Positions 46,859-56,280 are shown, counted from the stretch's first letter. The stretch is 64,000 nucleotides of DNA from Agrobacterium larrymoorei (GCF_013322225.1 NZ_JAAMFB010000015.1:47218-111217), one strand, 5' to 3'. Notes: generated from the letters alone by a model not told the origin. Made by a program: numbers and translations.

Positions 46859-47977
46859 TCAATCGCGCACATCCACACGGACTTCCGGAGGATACTCGCC
46901 GATAAAGCCGCGCCAGTGGGCAATGGCAAACCCCAGCACCAACAACGCCATACCCTGATGAAGCAGCGCGACGTGAATATGAACATGCGTCAACAGCGTT
47001 GTGATGCCGATAGCCGCCTGTATGCACACCAGCACCAATAGCAAGGCGGCGCGGCGCGCATGTGGAGAGTTTGGCAAGGCGCGGCCCATGCTGACCATAT
47101 GCCACAGCGCTGCGGCAAAGAGAGTGTAGGCACCAAGGCGGTGAACGAACTGCACCGTCTTCGGGTTTTCAAACAGGTTGATCCACCAGGGCTGTTGCAG
47201 GAAAAGATCAGATGGAATGATTGCCCCATCCATCAGCGGCCAAGTATTATAAGAAAGCCCTGCATCGAGGCCCGCCACCAGCGCCCCGAGATAAATCTGG
47301 AAAAGACAGAGTAACGCCAGCAGTGCGGCAAAGCCCCTGCCCTCGCGCTCATTCGTGGCCTCAGGGGAGTGATAGGAAAGTCCACGCAATATCCACATGC
47401 ACCCCGCAAAAATCAGGCAGGCAATCGTGAGATGCGTGGCAAGGCGGTACTGCGATACGTCCGTGCGATTGACGAGGCCGGAAGACACCATCCACCAGCC
47501 TATGAAGCCTTGGAATCCTCCAAGCGCCAATAGACCGAGGAGCGGCACGCGAAGGCGTTTTTCAATGCGGCCCGTAAACCAGAAGTAAGCCAGCGGCACC
47601 GCGAAAATGATGCCGATCGCACGCGCCAGAAGCCTGTGTGCCCATTCCCACCAAAAGATGGTTTTGAACTCCTCCAGCGACATGCCGCGATTGATTTCCT
47701 GATATTGTGGAATGCGCCTGTAGAGATCGAATTCCTCCTGCCACTCCTCGACAGAAAGAGGCGGGATCGCGCCGTGAATGGGCTTCCATTCCGTTATGGA
47801 CAGTCCCGATTCCGTGAGCCGCGTCGCCCCGCCGACGAGTACGAGACAGAACAGCGTGAACAGCACAACGCGCAGCCAGATCCGCAACAGACGGCGATTG
47901 CTTTCCTGCCGTTGCAGCGCCGTTTCCACCTGTTTGTGAGCTGAACTATCTGTCGTCATCGCAAAATCGGAACGCAT
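46859..47977 (-). CDS. ctaA: Heme A synthase (CtaA/Cox15)
   Basis: 372 aa, starting at ATG 47975-47977 with GTGGAG upstream; ATG 47959 is an alternative. Eight membrane segments expected. Conserved heme-ligand histidines in [35 protein letters not shown] and [11 protein letters not shown]; also [18 protein letters not shown] near the N-terminus. Oxidises heme O to heme A for aa3-type cytochrome oxidase in the inner membrane. Type II (no disulfide loop cysteines), as in alphaproteobacteria and mitochondria. Confidence 0.94.
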   Translation of the reverse strand: MRSDFAMTTDSSAHKQVETALQRQESNRRLLRIWLRVVLFTLFCLVLVGGATRLTESGLSITEWKPIHGAIPPLSVEEWQEEFDLYRRIPQYQEINRGMSLEEFKTIFWWEWAHRLLARAIGIIFAVPLAYFWFTGRIEKRLRVPLLGLLALGGFQGFIGWWMVSSGLVNRTDVSQYRLATHLTIACLIFAGCMWILRGLSYHSPEATNEREGRGFAALLALLCLFQIYLGALVAGLDAGLSYNTWPLMDGAIIPSDLFLQQPWWINLFENPKTVQFVHRLGAYTLFAAALWHMVSMGRALPNSPHARRAALLLVLVCIQAAIGITTLLTHVHIHVALLHQGMALLVLGFAIAHWRGFIGEYPPEVRVDVRD

Positions 47978-48101
47978 TCTTGACACTCCACAATTCCTCG
48001 GGATGGTTTGCAACAACAAGCCGTGCAAAACAAGTGGTCAGGCTTTGCGGCATCGAGTCGCGGTCCTATAAAATCTGCCAAGTGAAACGGATTGAAAGCG
48101 T

Positions 48102-48317
48102 ATGATGCCTCCAAGACTGCGATCCTTTATCGGCACAATCCTTATCATCCTGCTGGTCATTTCCTACGCGGTATTGGCGACAGCCTTCGCTTCGGCCATG
48201 CTTGCTCAGTCACCTTGGTGGATACATCTGGGATATTTTGTATTGTCGGGCGTCTTATGGATCCTGCCAGCGATGCTGATCATAAAGTGGATGGCAGGTC
48301 CCAAGCCTGAAAAATAA
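48102..48317 (+). CDS. DUF2842 small membrane protein
   Basis: 71 aa with two membrane segments (about residues 9-31 and 42-65): RSFIGTILIILLVISYAV, then SPWWIHLGYFVLSGVLW and WILPAMLIIKWM. DUF2842 is a small alphaproteobacterial family of unknown function. It is divergent from ctaA and ends at a bidirectional terminator. Confidence 0.85.
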   Translation: MMPPRLRSFIGTILIILLVISYAVLATAFASAMLAQSPWWIHLGYFVLSGVLWILPAMLIIKWMAGPKPEK

Positions 48318-48319
48318 AA

Positions 48320-48338
48320 GGCGGACCAAAGGCCCGCC
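48320..48338. terminator. Bidirectional terminator
   Basis: GGCGGACC/GGCCCGCC (7 of 8 pairs, 3-base loop) between convergent genes. On the minus strand TTTTATTTTTC follows, on the plus strand CCGCTTTTCC. Confidence 0.8.
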
Positions 48339-48364
48339 CCGCTTTTCCTTCATGGACGACTTTA

Positions 48365-49046
<682 letters not shown>

Positions 49047-49049
49047 TAT

Positions 49050-49376
49050 CTAATACTTTAGCCGTCGCGAAATGACCCAGATTACGAGCAGGCACAAAAA
49101 GGCGGTCGGCCAAAAGTCGGTCGCCTGATCCCAAGACCAGTTCCAGAAATAATATCCCTCGAGATGTGGCGGTAGCATTTTTACCGACACCTCATAGTCC
49201 CGCTTCTCGCGTCCGTGAAAATGTCCTGCAGCAAACGCAAAGCCCGCGATGGCGGACATATGCCAGTTCAAAAAAAGCCTGAAAATAACGGCAACAATCA
49301 GCGCCATCACAAGCGCTTCAAGCATGTGTCCGGCCCAATCCCAATTTGCCTGAATATAGTCGCAGTCGATCTGCAT
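49050..49376 (-). CDS. Hypothetical small membrane protein
   Basis: 108 aa from ATG 49374-49376 (MQIDCDYIQANWDWAGHML), preceded by GGTGA; a start 4 codons earlier is possible. Two or three membrane segments: ALVMALIVAVIFRLFLNW, and WPTAFLCLLVIWVISRR at the C-terminus. HFHGREKRDYEVSVKMLPPH lies between. Family not recognised. It is convergent with the DUF2934 gene, 4 bases apart. Confidence 0.65.
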   Translation of the reverse strand: MQIDCDYIQANWDWAGHMLEALVMALIVAVIFRLFLNWHMSAIAGFAFAAGHFHGREKRDYEVSVKMLPPHLEGYYFWNWSWDQATDFWPTAFLCLLVIWVISRRLKY

Positions 49377-49469
49377 CGCATTCACCATGCCTGAGCAGAT
49401 AACTATGGGCAATGATTGTCGTTAGAAAATTGGAGGGTGCGGTAGCCGATTTCTTTTTTAAAGAAGAAA

Positions 49470-49544
49470 TGGCTCCCCGGGCCGGATTCGAACCGGCGAC
49501 CTGTCGATTAACAGTCGAATGCTCTACCGCTGAGCTACCAGGGA
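49470..49544 (-). tRNA. trnN: tRNA-Asn (GTT)
   Basis: 75 nt with encoded CCA. Acceptor TCCCTGG/CCGGGGA, D-arm AGCTCAGCGGTAGAGC, anticodon loop CTGTTAA (anticodon GTT), T-loop GTTCGAA. Confidence 0.97.
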
Positions 49545-49576
49545 ACGTTGCGCCGTTTGTCGTGGCGTGAGCGGGG

Positions 49577-49605
49577 TAATAATGGTGCTTTTCCGATTTG
49601 CCAAG
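49577..49605 (-). promoter_or_regulatory. Predicted promoter of tRNA-Asn
   Basis: Minus strand CTTGGC-N17-TTATTA (TTGGCA-17-TATTAC), about 33 bases before the tRNA 5' end. Confidence 0.65.
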
Positions 49606-49719
49606 CGCTTTTTTCAAAAAAAATGCGCCTCTCTTGTTTTATCCCCTGAAGACCCCACGTTTCCGGGCATGTCGCCCCCAAAAAACTTCGCGACCATGTT
49701 TTATAAGGACCTTTTCCAC

Positions 49720-49995
49720 ATGCCCTTCGGTATGAACCACCAGACAGGACGCCTTCAACTCGGAAAATGGGAGGTTCCCATGCCACGTTCCCGTGTCGGG
49801 CGTATCGTGGTTGGCCTCGTGCTGGTGATTGGAGGATGCCTGGGTTTCCTACCCATATTGGGCTTCTGGATGGTCCCACTCGGGCTGCTGGTACTTTCGC
49901 AGGATTTAAGGTTCGTTCGCCGTAAACGTCGTCAACTCGCGATCTGGTGGGAATACAGGCGTCGCGCCAAAGCTGGTCGCGTCAAAAAGGATTGA
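49720..49995 (+). CDS. Hypothetical membrane protein, 91 aa
   Basis: Starts MPFGMNHQTGRLQLGKWEVP at ATG 49720 with AAGGACC upstream; ATG 49732 and 49780 are alternatives. One long hydrophobic region, VGRIVVGLVLVIGGCLGFLP plus FWMVPLGLLVLSQDL, forms two close membrane spans around a Pro/Gly turn; a basic tail (RRKRRQLAIWWEYRRR) follows. Similar to small rhizobial transmembrane proteins of unknown role. Confidence 0.65.
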   Translation: MPFGMNHQTGRLQLGKWEVPMPRSRVGRIVVGLVLVIGGCLGFLPILGFWMVPLGLLVLSQDLRFVRRKRRQLAIWWEYRRRAKAGRVKKD

Positions 49996-50081
49996 CGCAA
50001 CCGGCTTTTAGTTTCCCTGATTATGGAGCAGTTGCAAGGGTACAGCAGAGTTTGCCGTGAGTGCTAAAAGCACGCCGTAGA

Positions 50082-50729
50082 CTAAGCGCCACTGATGGAG
50101 TTGCTGAGGCCTTGCCCAGCCCAGAAAGCAGCGTATGCGAGCGCTGCAAAATAGACGACCGTCAAGAACAGGAACAGATACCCGCCGAGAACCGTAGCGC
50201 CGTCCCGCTGGATCATACCTGCGGAAAAAAGAAGTATGGCAACTCCTGGCAGCGTGTTGGAAAAGGGTATGAAACCAAGCGGGGCCATCAGCAACAAGCC
50301 TGCCGCCATGATTGCAATTCCGTTGATGCGGTTGACGACGGCGCCGCTGGTGAATGCAGGTAGACGCGGACGAATGAACTTGTCCAGCCTGGAAACAATA
50401 TTCACACCCTTTTGCAGGGCTGGAACGAGACGCGCAGTCTCCATCTCCTTGTCGAGAATCCGCTGTGGAAGCCAAGGCAGACGATTGAGCGTTATTGCCA
50501 GACTGATCATGATGATCGCAGCGCCGAAGACCGTGCTGACACCGGGTATCGATACGGGGATCAAAAACGGCAGAGACGCGATTGCGCAGACAAGCAGAAG
50601 GCCCTGCTCTCCGATTGCCTCCATCAGTTCACGCAAGGTTATCGTACGTCCGCTTAGCCTGTCGATCAGCTTCTGAAGGACAGTGCTGAGATTTTCCGTC
50701 GTATCCGTGAAAGCGAAGTTTTGCGTCAT
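50082..50729 (-). CDS. exoD: Exopolysaccharide synthesis protein ExoD
   Basis: 215 aa. ExoD family: a cytoplasmic N-terminus (TENLSTVLQKLIDRLSGRT, TLRELMEAIGEQGLLLVCAI) then SLPFLIPVSIPGVSTVFG and further membrane segments to residue 205. In Sinorhizobium ExoD affects exopolysaccharide amount, alkaline tolerance and nodule invasion; its molecular role is unknown. Monocistronic. Confidence 0.88.
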   Translation of the reverse strand: MTQNFAFTDTTENLSTVLQKLIDRLSGRTITLRELMEAIGEQGLLLVCAIASLPFLIPVSIPGVSTVFGAAIIMISLAITLNRLPWLPQRILDKEMETARLVPALQKGVNIVSRLDKFIRPRLPAFTSGAVVNRINGIAIMAAGLLLMAPLGFIPFSNTLPGVAILLFSAGMIQRDGATVLGGYLFLFLTVVYFAALAYAAFWAGQGLSNSISGA

Positions 50730-50860
50730 GCCTCATTCCGAATGTCAGTTGACCTTCCGGAATTGATAACATTCATGCAATCCAGTGCCTACTATGAAAG
50801 ACGACCCACGACGGGGCATCAACCTCTTCGCGAGGACTCGCATCCTCTGAGACCTCTCCG

Positions 50861-50962
50861 TTAGTGAGAAACCCATTTGCTGTATGCGCCAAGCGCAAGC
50901 ACCAGCAACAGAACCGCAAGAATAAACGGATTTAGCGAAGTAAAGATGTTGACGTAGTTCAT
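50861..50962 (-). CDS. 33-aa single-span membrane protein
   Basis: ATG 50960-50962 is preceded by a strong GAGGAGG ribosome binding site. The peptide starts MNYVNIFTSLNPF, continues as one hydrophobic span (ILAVLLLVLALGAY) and ends SKWVSH. It is conserved-looking in form (N-terminal polar, one span, short basic end), but I recognise no family. Confidence 0.65.
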   Translation of the reverse strand: MNYVNIFTSLNPFILAVLLLVLALGAYSKWVSH

Positions 50963-51105
50963 TACTGCCTCCTCTTCAGTATGTCCTCGCATTCAAATAT
51001 TACTTCCAAAGCCGAAAAAATACAAGCATAAATAGAATTTCATTTGCGGCGCAACATAAATCGACTGAAAATGCGGTCAGTGTTCACGAAGATGATTTCC
51101 GCAAC

Positions 51106-51140
51106 GCAACATTTGTTGATTTCCGCTGTCAAAATGTTGC
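51106..51140. repeat. Inverted repeat upstream of the DedA gene
   Basis: GCAACATTT (51106-51114) and AAATGTTGC (51132-51140), 9 bp with a 17-base loop, about 100 bases upstream of the DedA start. Could be an operator or a leader hairpin. Confidence 0.4.
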
Positions 51141-51243
51141 ATTGCATCACTCAATTGTGGTGTACGGCGACCGCCACCCGAACTCCAGTGCCTCCAGGCA
51201 GCTCGAGATCGGCCCACAAAGAACATGTAAACTGGAGCAACGA

Positions 51244-51831
51244 ATGCTAAGAGGCCTCTACGTCTGGACCCTCAACTTGGCCGCCAGGAAGACTGCGGTT
51301 TGGTGGCTGGCCTTCGTTGCATTTCTTGAAAGCTCTATTTTTCTGGTTCCCGCCGACATTCTCTTCCTGCCGATGGTGATCGCACGGCCGAAGCGGGCGA
51401 TGTTCTATGCCACGGTTGCAACGATTGCTTCCGTACTTGGCGGTATCGGCGGTTGGTATCTGGGCCATTATGCCTTCGATACTCTTGCGAGCCCGGTCCT
51501 CGAATTTTATGGAAAGCTGGATACGTTCGAGCACCTCAAGGCGTCGGTGGATTACGAGACCGTCGTTCTCCTCCTGATCACATCAGGTATCGCCCACCTC
51601 CCCCCAATCAAGGTGGTCACAATTCTCTCCGGCGCGGTGAACATCAACCTCGGCCTCTTCATCATATCTGCCGTCATCACGCGCGGGGCGCGCTTTTTCA
51701 TCCTGGCGGGCCTGTTGCAGCGCTACGGCGAGAGCATCCGGCACTTCATCGAAAAACGCTTAGGCGTCATCACCACTGGCGCGGCAATCCTGCTCATTTC
51801 CGCCTATACGGCTTATGTCTTCATGCGGTGA
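51244..51831 (+). CDS. DedA/YqaA-family membrane protein
   Basis: 195 aa, starting at ATG 51244 (MLRGLYVWTLNLAARKTAVW) with GGAGCAACGA upstream. Typical SNARE-associated/DedA elements: AFLESSIFLVPADILFLPMV, GGIGGWYLGHYAF and the re-entrant region GIAHLPPIKVVTILSGAVNI. Four or five membrane segments. Family members act in lipid-carrier or phospholipid scrambling and membrane homeostasis. Confidence 0.87.
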   Translation: MLRGLYVWTLNLAARKTAVWWLAFVAFLESSIFLVPADILFLPMVIARPKRAMFYATVATIASVLGGIGGWYLGHYAFDTLASPVLEFYGKLDTFEHLKASVDYETVVLLLITSGIAHLPPIKVVTILSGAVNINLGLFIISAVITRGARFFILAGLLQRYGESIRHFIEKRLGVITTGAAILLISAYTAYVFMR

Positions 51832-51948
51832 CACAAGCCGAAAGAGCTGAGGTTCGGTAACCGGCTTACGCCTTCCCGCTCTACCTGCAATCGTTCAGTT
51901 TCCTGTCAGCATCGCGCTTCATCTTCAGCGCAATGTTTTCATGGTGAA

Positions 51949-52578
51949 ATGATGATGCGCAGATACGTGATCAGCTTGACGGCTTTGGTTCTTCTCCTCC
52001 CCCTTTTTTTCCTGGCATATCTAGGCCTTCTGCAAGTCTCAGGTAATTTCCACGAGGTTATCGCCGGGCAACTGTACCGATCCAACCAACCGAGCGAGGG
52101 TCAGCTGGCGGCCTATATTCAGCAAAACGGCATCAAGACGGTGATCAACCTTCGCGGGGAAAACGATCGCTCGCGTTGGTACAAGGATGAGGTCTCCACC
52201 ACGGAGAGGTTTGGTATAACGCATATCGACTTCGGTATGTCCGCACGCCGTGAGCTTAATCTCCAGCGCGTTGCCCAACTCATCGACATCATGCGGAACG
52301 CGCCAAAGCCGATCCTCATCCACTGCAAATCGGGCTCGGATCGGACAGGGCTTGCTTCAGCGATATATGTGAACAGGGTGGCCGGTATGGATGAGGACAC
52401 CGCTGAACGCCAGCTGTCCTTACGTTTCGGACACGTTGGGATACCCTACCTGTCCTCTGCCTATGCCATGGATCAAACTTGGGAGGAAATCGAGGCAGCT
52501 TCACGTACGGATGGAAACACCGTTCAACGGCAACAAGACGCCCAACCGTCACTGACACTTGCCAGCAACGATCTATGA
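51949..52578 (+). CDS. Dual-specificity/tyrosine phosphatase, membrane-anchored
   Basis: 209 aa (MMMRRYVISLTALVL). An N-terminal membrane anchor or uncleaved signal (residues 6-28) is followed by a phosphatase domain: YRSNQPSEGQLAAYIQQNGI, TVINLRGE and the P-loop HCKSGSDRTG at 125-134 with nucleophile Cys126 and Arg132. The conserved Asp region FGMSARREL may carry the general acid. Periplasm-facing, DSP type; substrate unknown, envelope polysaccharide or phosphoprotein possible. Confidence 0.85.
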   Translation: MMMRRYVISLTALVLLLPLFFLAYLGLLQVSGNFHEVIAGQLYRSNQPSEGQLAAYIQQNGIKTVINLRGENDRSRWYKDEVSTTERFGITHIDFGMSARRELNLQRVAQLIDIMRNAPKPILIHCKSGSDRTGLASAIYVNRVAGMDEDTAERQLSLRFGHVGIPYLSSAYAMDQTWEEIEAASRTDGNTVQRQQDAQPSLTLASNDL

Positions 52579-52994
52579 TCCGGATAGGCTACCATTGCTT
52601 GGATAAGAAATGAAATCGGGAGGTCCGCCTGCAGTCCCACCCAGCTCGGCGGACCTCAACCAAAGTACCCCTCCAGTCAGGGCATGTTCAGCTAAACACA
52701 GAGCAAACATTGTGGCAAGACAGTGGCGGAGGATTATGCGTCTTATTTTGCCACGTTGCGGCATAGACAATCAGCAAAATGCTTAAATATAAAGCAAATA
52801 CAAAGACAAGTGGGATTACACTTTTTTGTCGTCTTAAACGGCGGTTATCGCCGGCTAGAGGCTGCGAACATATATCTTGAAAATCACGCCGCCCTCAGCG
52901 CCTATCACAACTGGCGAAGCGATACTCAAACACCAAGAACATCAGAAGAAGCGGGATCATGGCCAAGTGGGGGATGCCATGAAGTCTTTTAGAA
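52579..52994. other. Spacer with an inverted repeat, no supported gene
   Basis: Contains a 10-bp inverted repeat GAGGTCCGCC (52620-52629)/GGCGGACCTC (52648-52657) after the phosphatase gene, possibly a terminator though no T-run follows. The rest (about 52700-52990) is more AT-rich; a small open frame runs into tRNA-Pro and is not credible. Confidence 0.5.
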
Positions 52995-53071
<77 letters not shown>

Positions 53072-53084
53072 ACACAAGACAGGC

Positions 53085-53113
53085 GTTTATATAGAAGGCT
53101 GTTTTGGCGCAAG
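53085..53113 (-). promoter_or_regulatory. Predicted promoter of tRNA-Pro
   Basis: Minus strand CTTGCG-N17-ATAAAC, with TATATA overlapping just before it. The start would be only a few bases before the tRNA 5' end. It belongs to the nTAAAC group. Confidence 0.55.
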
Positions 53114-53214
53114 AGGAAAAAGTCCGATGTGGAAAAAAAGAGCCCTTGTAGACGCACTGCGACCGCCACGAGGGGCATGAAGAAAGTTGGGCAGAGTAGT
53201 TTTCGAATTTCCAA

Positions 53215-53240
53215 GGAACATCTGCGTGGGGTTACGGGTT
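53215..53240 (+). promoter_or_regulatory. Possible EcfG-type promoter of the 24-aa gene
   Basis: GGAAC-N17-GGTT, one mismatch from the EcfG consensus, 57 bases upstream of the small gene at 53297. Confidence 0.35.
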
Positions 53241-53296
53241 ACCAGTTCGTATTCCGCTGCGGAGTTGACCGCGGCGTCAAGAGAATGGAGATCGAT

Positions 53297-53371
53297 ATGA
53301 ACAGCATTATTTACATCGTCGGACTAATCGTCGTTGTTGGCGCGATCCTGTCCTTTGTGGGGCTGGCGTGA
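53297..53371 (+). CDS. 24-aa membrane peptide
   Basis: ATG 53297 has GGAGATCGAT directly upstream. The peptide begins MNSIIYIVGLIVVVGA and ends ILSFVGLA; it is one hydrophobic span with almost no tail. Peptides of this form are often annotated in rhizobia as hypothetical proteins. A longer upstream frame lacks support. Confidence 0.6.
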   Translation: MNSIIYIVGLIVVVGAILSFVGLA

Positions 53372-53402
53372 GGCTTCAGCCTCCGCCAACCACCTCCGCC
53401 GA

Positions 53403-53552
53403 TCAGTTCTCCTGAACGGATACTCCATTCGGACCTATGTTCATCTCGATACCCTTCGGCTTGGTTTCCTCGTGCCAGACATAGGCTCCAAGCCCGATCA
53501 CGGCGACGACGAGAGCGCCGATGATGAGATATAGATTGTTTGATCGCGTCAT
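53403..53552 (-). CDS. 49-aa single-span membrane protein
   Basis: Starts at ATG 53550-53552 (MTRSNNLYLIIGALVV) with AGGGGAAACTGAA upstream. One membrane span (LYLIIGALVVAVIGLGAYVW), then a periplasmic tail EETKPKGIEMNIGPNGVSVQ. A perfect EcfG-type promoter lies 35 bases upstream. Function unknown. Confidence 0.7.
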   Translation of the reverse strand: MTRSNNLYLIIGALVVAVIGLGAYVWHEETKPKGIEMNIGPNGVSVQEN

Positions 53553-53586
53553 TTCAGTTTCCCCTGTGAGCAAAGTGCCCGCGCTT

Positions 53587-53611
53587 AACGCGCAACGATA
53601 CGCACGGTTCC
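53587..53611 (-). promoter_or_regulatory. EcfG-type promoter of the 49-aa gene
   Basis: Minus strand GGAAC-N16-CGTT, exact consensus. Expected start about 28 bases upstream of the coding region. Confidence 0.75.
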
Positions 53612-53648
53612 TCACAAATACTTTTTATTGGGGTATCTGGATATTTAA

Positions 53649-55205
53649 TCAGTAGGCGTTATCGGTCTTCAGCAGCCGGATAGGCGTCAAGACAAGTATC
53701 TTCAAATCCAGAAACAAAGACCAGTTTTCGATATAGTATAGATCGAAGGCAGTTCTCTGCTTGATCTTGTCGCTATGGTCGATCTCTCCACGCCAGCCAT
53801 TGATCTGGGCCCAGCCCGTTACACCAGGCTTAACCTTGTGACGAGCGAAATAATGCTCCACGACTTCGGTATATTTCAAATCGCCCGTTTGCGCATGCAC
53901 GGCGTGGGGACGCGGCCCTACCAGAGACAGATCTCCCGCCAGAACGTTGAATAACTGTGGCAGCTCATCGATCGAGGTCTTGCGAATGAAGCGCCCGACG
54001 GGCGTCACACGCGGATCATTTTTCGTCACCGCTTTAACGGCACTCGGATCGCTAAGCTCCGTGTACATCGAGCGGAATTTCCAGACGTTGATGGTCTCAT
54101 TATTAAAACCGTGACGTTTCTGCTTGAAAAGGACAGGCCCTCTCGACGTGGCTTTTACGGCCACTGCCGCCGCAAGCATGATAGGCCATAAGAGCACGAG
54201 ACATACGACACTGAAGATAATGTCGAATACCCGCTTTGCCACAGCATCCCAGTCCCTCAGCGGTTTGTCCATGACATCGAGCATAGGGACGCTTCCGACA
54301 TGGGAGTAGGAGCGCGGTCTGAAGCGAAGTTTGTTGGCATGCGCCGCGATACGGATATCTACAGGAAGCACCCACAACTGACGCAGCAGCTCGAGAATCC
54401 GGGCTTCTGCGCTGATGGGGAGCGAGATGATCAACATATCCAGCTTCGTCAGGCGGGCAAATTCTACCAGCTCGGCAAACGTGCCGAGCTTTGGGTATCC
54501 CGCAACCACATCCGGCGAGCGGGAACTCTTACGGTCATCAAAGATGCCGCAAATTCGGATATCGTTATCATGCTGCTCAAGCGATCGAATGAGGTCCTTG
54601 GCAGCCTGCCCGCCTCCTACGATAACGGCGCGGCGCTCCATTACGCCATTTCGCCCCCAGTGCCGAATGGCAAAACCGATGAGCGTTCTGTCAATGAGAA
54701 GAAATCCGGCACTCAGCGCATACCACGATATGAAGCCTTGCCAGGAAAATCCGTCATCGGGCACGAATGTCACCATCAGCAGAACGGTGGCGACGAAAGA
54801 AACCAGCAGCGAGCCCTGAATGCGACCCATCATCGCAAGCGGGCGGCGAAGCGACGGAAGCTGATAGGTGTCGCTCACCTGAAGCAACATGGCACAAAAG
54901 CCCGCACTCCAGATGCATAATGCTGCGATGGCGACGCGAGAGCTCAAACCATCCGGCAATTCGATGCCGTTGATAGCCACCGCGATGACAGTGAGAACGA
55001 TGAATTCGAACAGACGAAGTTGCCCGATGACCAAATCTGGCGAATGGCTCGTGCCACGCAGTTGATTTGCGACCTGCTTAGCCAGCGGGTTCAGCTCAAC
55101 TGGTGCTTTCGGCTGTGAGGGACCGCCCGCCTCGGCAGTTTCGGCCACTTGCCTGCGCAGTGAATCGAGGTTGAACCGTGTTTCGTCTTCCCCCCTGTCA
55201 GTCAT
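53649..55205 (-). CDS. Exopolysaccharide polyprenyl-phosphate glycosyl-1-phosphate transferase
   Basis: 518 aa, starting at ATG 55203-55205 (MTDRGEDETRFNLD) with GGAAGAAGAG upstream; an ATG 15 codons earlier lacks a site. Four N-terminal membrane segments, a Rossmann-like CoA-binding-3 domain (RRAVIVGGGQAAKDLIRSL), a fifth membrane segment (FDIIFSVVCLVLLWPIMLA) and the bacterial sugar-transferase domain with KFRSMYTE, TSIDELPQLFNVLAGDLS, LVGPRPHAV and KPGVTGWAQINGWRG. It transfers a hexose-1-phosphate to undecaprenyl phosphate to start repeat-unit synthesis (WcaJ/PssY type). Confidence 0.92.
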   Translation of the reverse strand: MTDRGEDETRFNLDSLRRQVAETAEAGGPSQPKAPVELNPLAKQVANQLRGTSHSPDLVIGQLRLFEFIVLTVIAVAINGIELPDGLSSRVAIAALCIWSAGFCAMLLQVSDTYQLPSLRRPLAMMGRIQGSLLVSFVATVLLMVTFVPDDGFSWQGFISWYALSAGFLLIDRTLIGFAIRHWGRNGVMERRAVIVGGGQAAKDLIRSLEQHDNDIRICGIFDDRKSSRSPDVVAGYPKLGTFAELVEFARLTKLDMLIISLPISAEARILELLRQLWVLPVDIRIAAHANKLRFRPRSYSHVGSVPMLDVMDKPLRDWDAVAKRVFDIIFSVVCLVLLWPIMLAAAVAVKATSRGPVLFKQKRHGFNNETINVWKFRSMYTELSDPSAVKAVTKNDPRVTPVGRFIRKTSIDELPQLFNVLAGDLSLVGPRPHAVHAQTGDLKYTEVVEHYFARHKVKPGVTGWAQINGWRGEIDHSDKIKQRTAFDLYYIENWSLFLDLKILVLTPIRLLKTDNAY

Positions 55206-55512
55206 TCTCTTCTTCCGCAGACCAAATTTCGGAAACTGTACAGGAGACATACTAAGAAACGCTTATGACTGGTGGAACACGCTCCTACCAGTAAATTAGA
55301 AATTTCTAATTATAAAGTTGGAATTGGCAGTGGTGACAAATTAGGGGGCGGGATACGCAATACCAGTTCACCCGCAACTGTGGATCGACACCCTGCGCCC
55401 GAAAGCACATGACGGCTCGATCTCTGAATTTTCTGGAGGTTATTCACTCACAATAAAGGGTTGCCCATAGTTTTAAATGTTTTCCAGCCCGCGCAGACCG
55501 GCGGAAACTCAT
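55206..55512. other. Regulatory region between the transferase and export genes
   Basis: 307 bases without a gene. Holds the predicted transferase promoter and the 16-bp palindrome; the right half (55340-55512) shows no signal. Confidence 0.5.
55295..55339 (-). promoter_or_regulatory. Transferase promoter with 16-bp palindrome
   Basis: Minus strand TTGTCA (55334-55339)-N19-TATAAT (55309-55314). The perfect palindrome ATTAGAAATTTCTAAT (55295-55310) begins at the -10 and covers the start site, an ideal repressor position. Spacing is longer than optimal. Confidence 0.5.
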
Positions 55513-56085
55513 TTAGAAAAACCGCTCACGAACATAAATGGTGTCCCCGGCCAAGACGGGAGCAGAAATGATAATGCGCCCTGTCGAAACGTTGGCGTTG
55601 AGTTTGCGTGTTATGTCCACATCCCGCTGGTTAGCGCGTGGCGTAAAGCCTCCCGCAATGGCAATGGCATTTTGAACAGTCATACCCGGAACGTAAGAAT
55701 ACTGCCCCGGCCGCCCGACCTCACCCATCACGAAAACGGGACGATAACGGTCGATTTCTATCGAGACGTCGGGGTTGCGAAGATAGCCTTGGCGGAGTTG
55801 CTGGGCGAGCGCAGCTTCCATCTGCTGGATCGTCTTGCCCCGTGCAGTGACCTGCCCCACGAGCGGAAAAGCGATGTATCCGGCCTGATCAACGGTATAT
55901 GTATTGGTCAACCCGGCTTGATCGAACACGGTCACGCGCAACCGATCCCCGCTATCGAGCCGATAAGGCTGCAAAGCCGCCTCGTTGAAAGCTCTTGGTG
56001 CAGGTTGATATGCCGCACAGCCGCTGAGCGCCGCAGATGCAGCGATGGCCAATACCGATATCAGACGTGGAACAGCGAAAATCAT
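55513..56085 (-). CDS. Polysaccharide export lipoprotein (Wza/ExoF-like)
   Basis: 190 aa, starting at ATG 56083-56085 (MIFAVPRLISVLAIAASAAL). Lipobox ALSGC, so the mature N-terminus is Cys24. Poly_export motif YRLDSGDRLRVTVFDQAGLT, then SLBB-type strands (RYRPVFVMGEVGRPGQYSYV, PGMTVQNAIAIAGGFTPRA). It is short, without the C-terminal helix of full Wza, as in other rhizobial export proteins. It shares an exopolysaccharide context with the transferase gene downstream. Confidence 0.88.
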   Translation of the reverse strand: MIFAVPRLISVLAIAASAALSGCAAYQPAPRAFNEAALQPYRLDSGDRLRVTVFDQAGLTNTYTVDQAGYIAFPLVGQVTARGKTIQQMEAALAQQLRQGYLRNPDVSIEIDRYRPVFVMGEVGRPGQYSYVPGMTVQNAIAIAGGFTPRANQRDVDITRKLNANVSTGRIIISAPVLAGDTIYVRERFF

Positions 56086-56280
56086 TCGCAAAAGGGCTCC
56101 GCAACATTTCTCCCTGCACTTATCCGCCGACTATGGTTAATGTCCGGTAAACAAATGTACTTTAGAAACTTCTTTTATGTCGTACGCCATTTGCTGAAAC
56201 GGTAGCACAGACGCTGATTTAACGGTTGCGTTACCGGGTGCCTCTATGATGCGGGAAAACATCGGAACGCGCGGTACTCG

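Noticed and set aside
52723..52992. Open frame of 89 codons upstream of tRNA-Pro
   Set aside because: Composition is not protein-like, there is no good ribosome binding site, and it runs into the sequence next to tRNA-Pro.
53129..53296. Longer N-terminal form of the 24-aa membrane peptide
   Set aside because: The upstream part is basic and irregular and overlaps the probable promoter; the GGAG site fits only ATG 53297.
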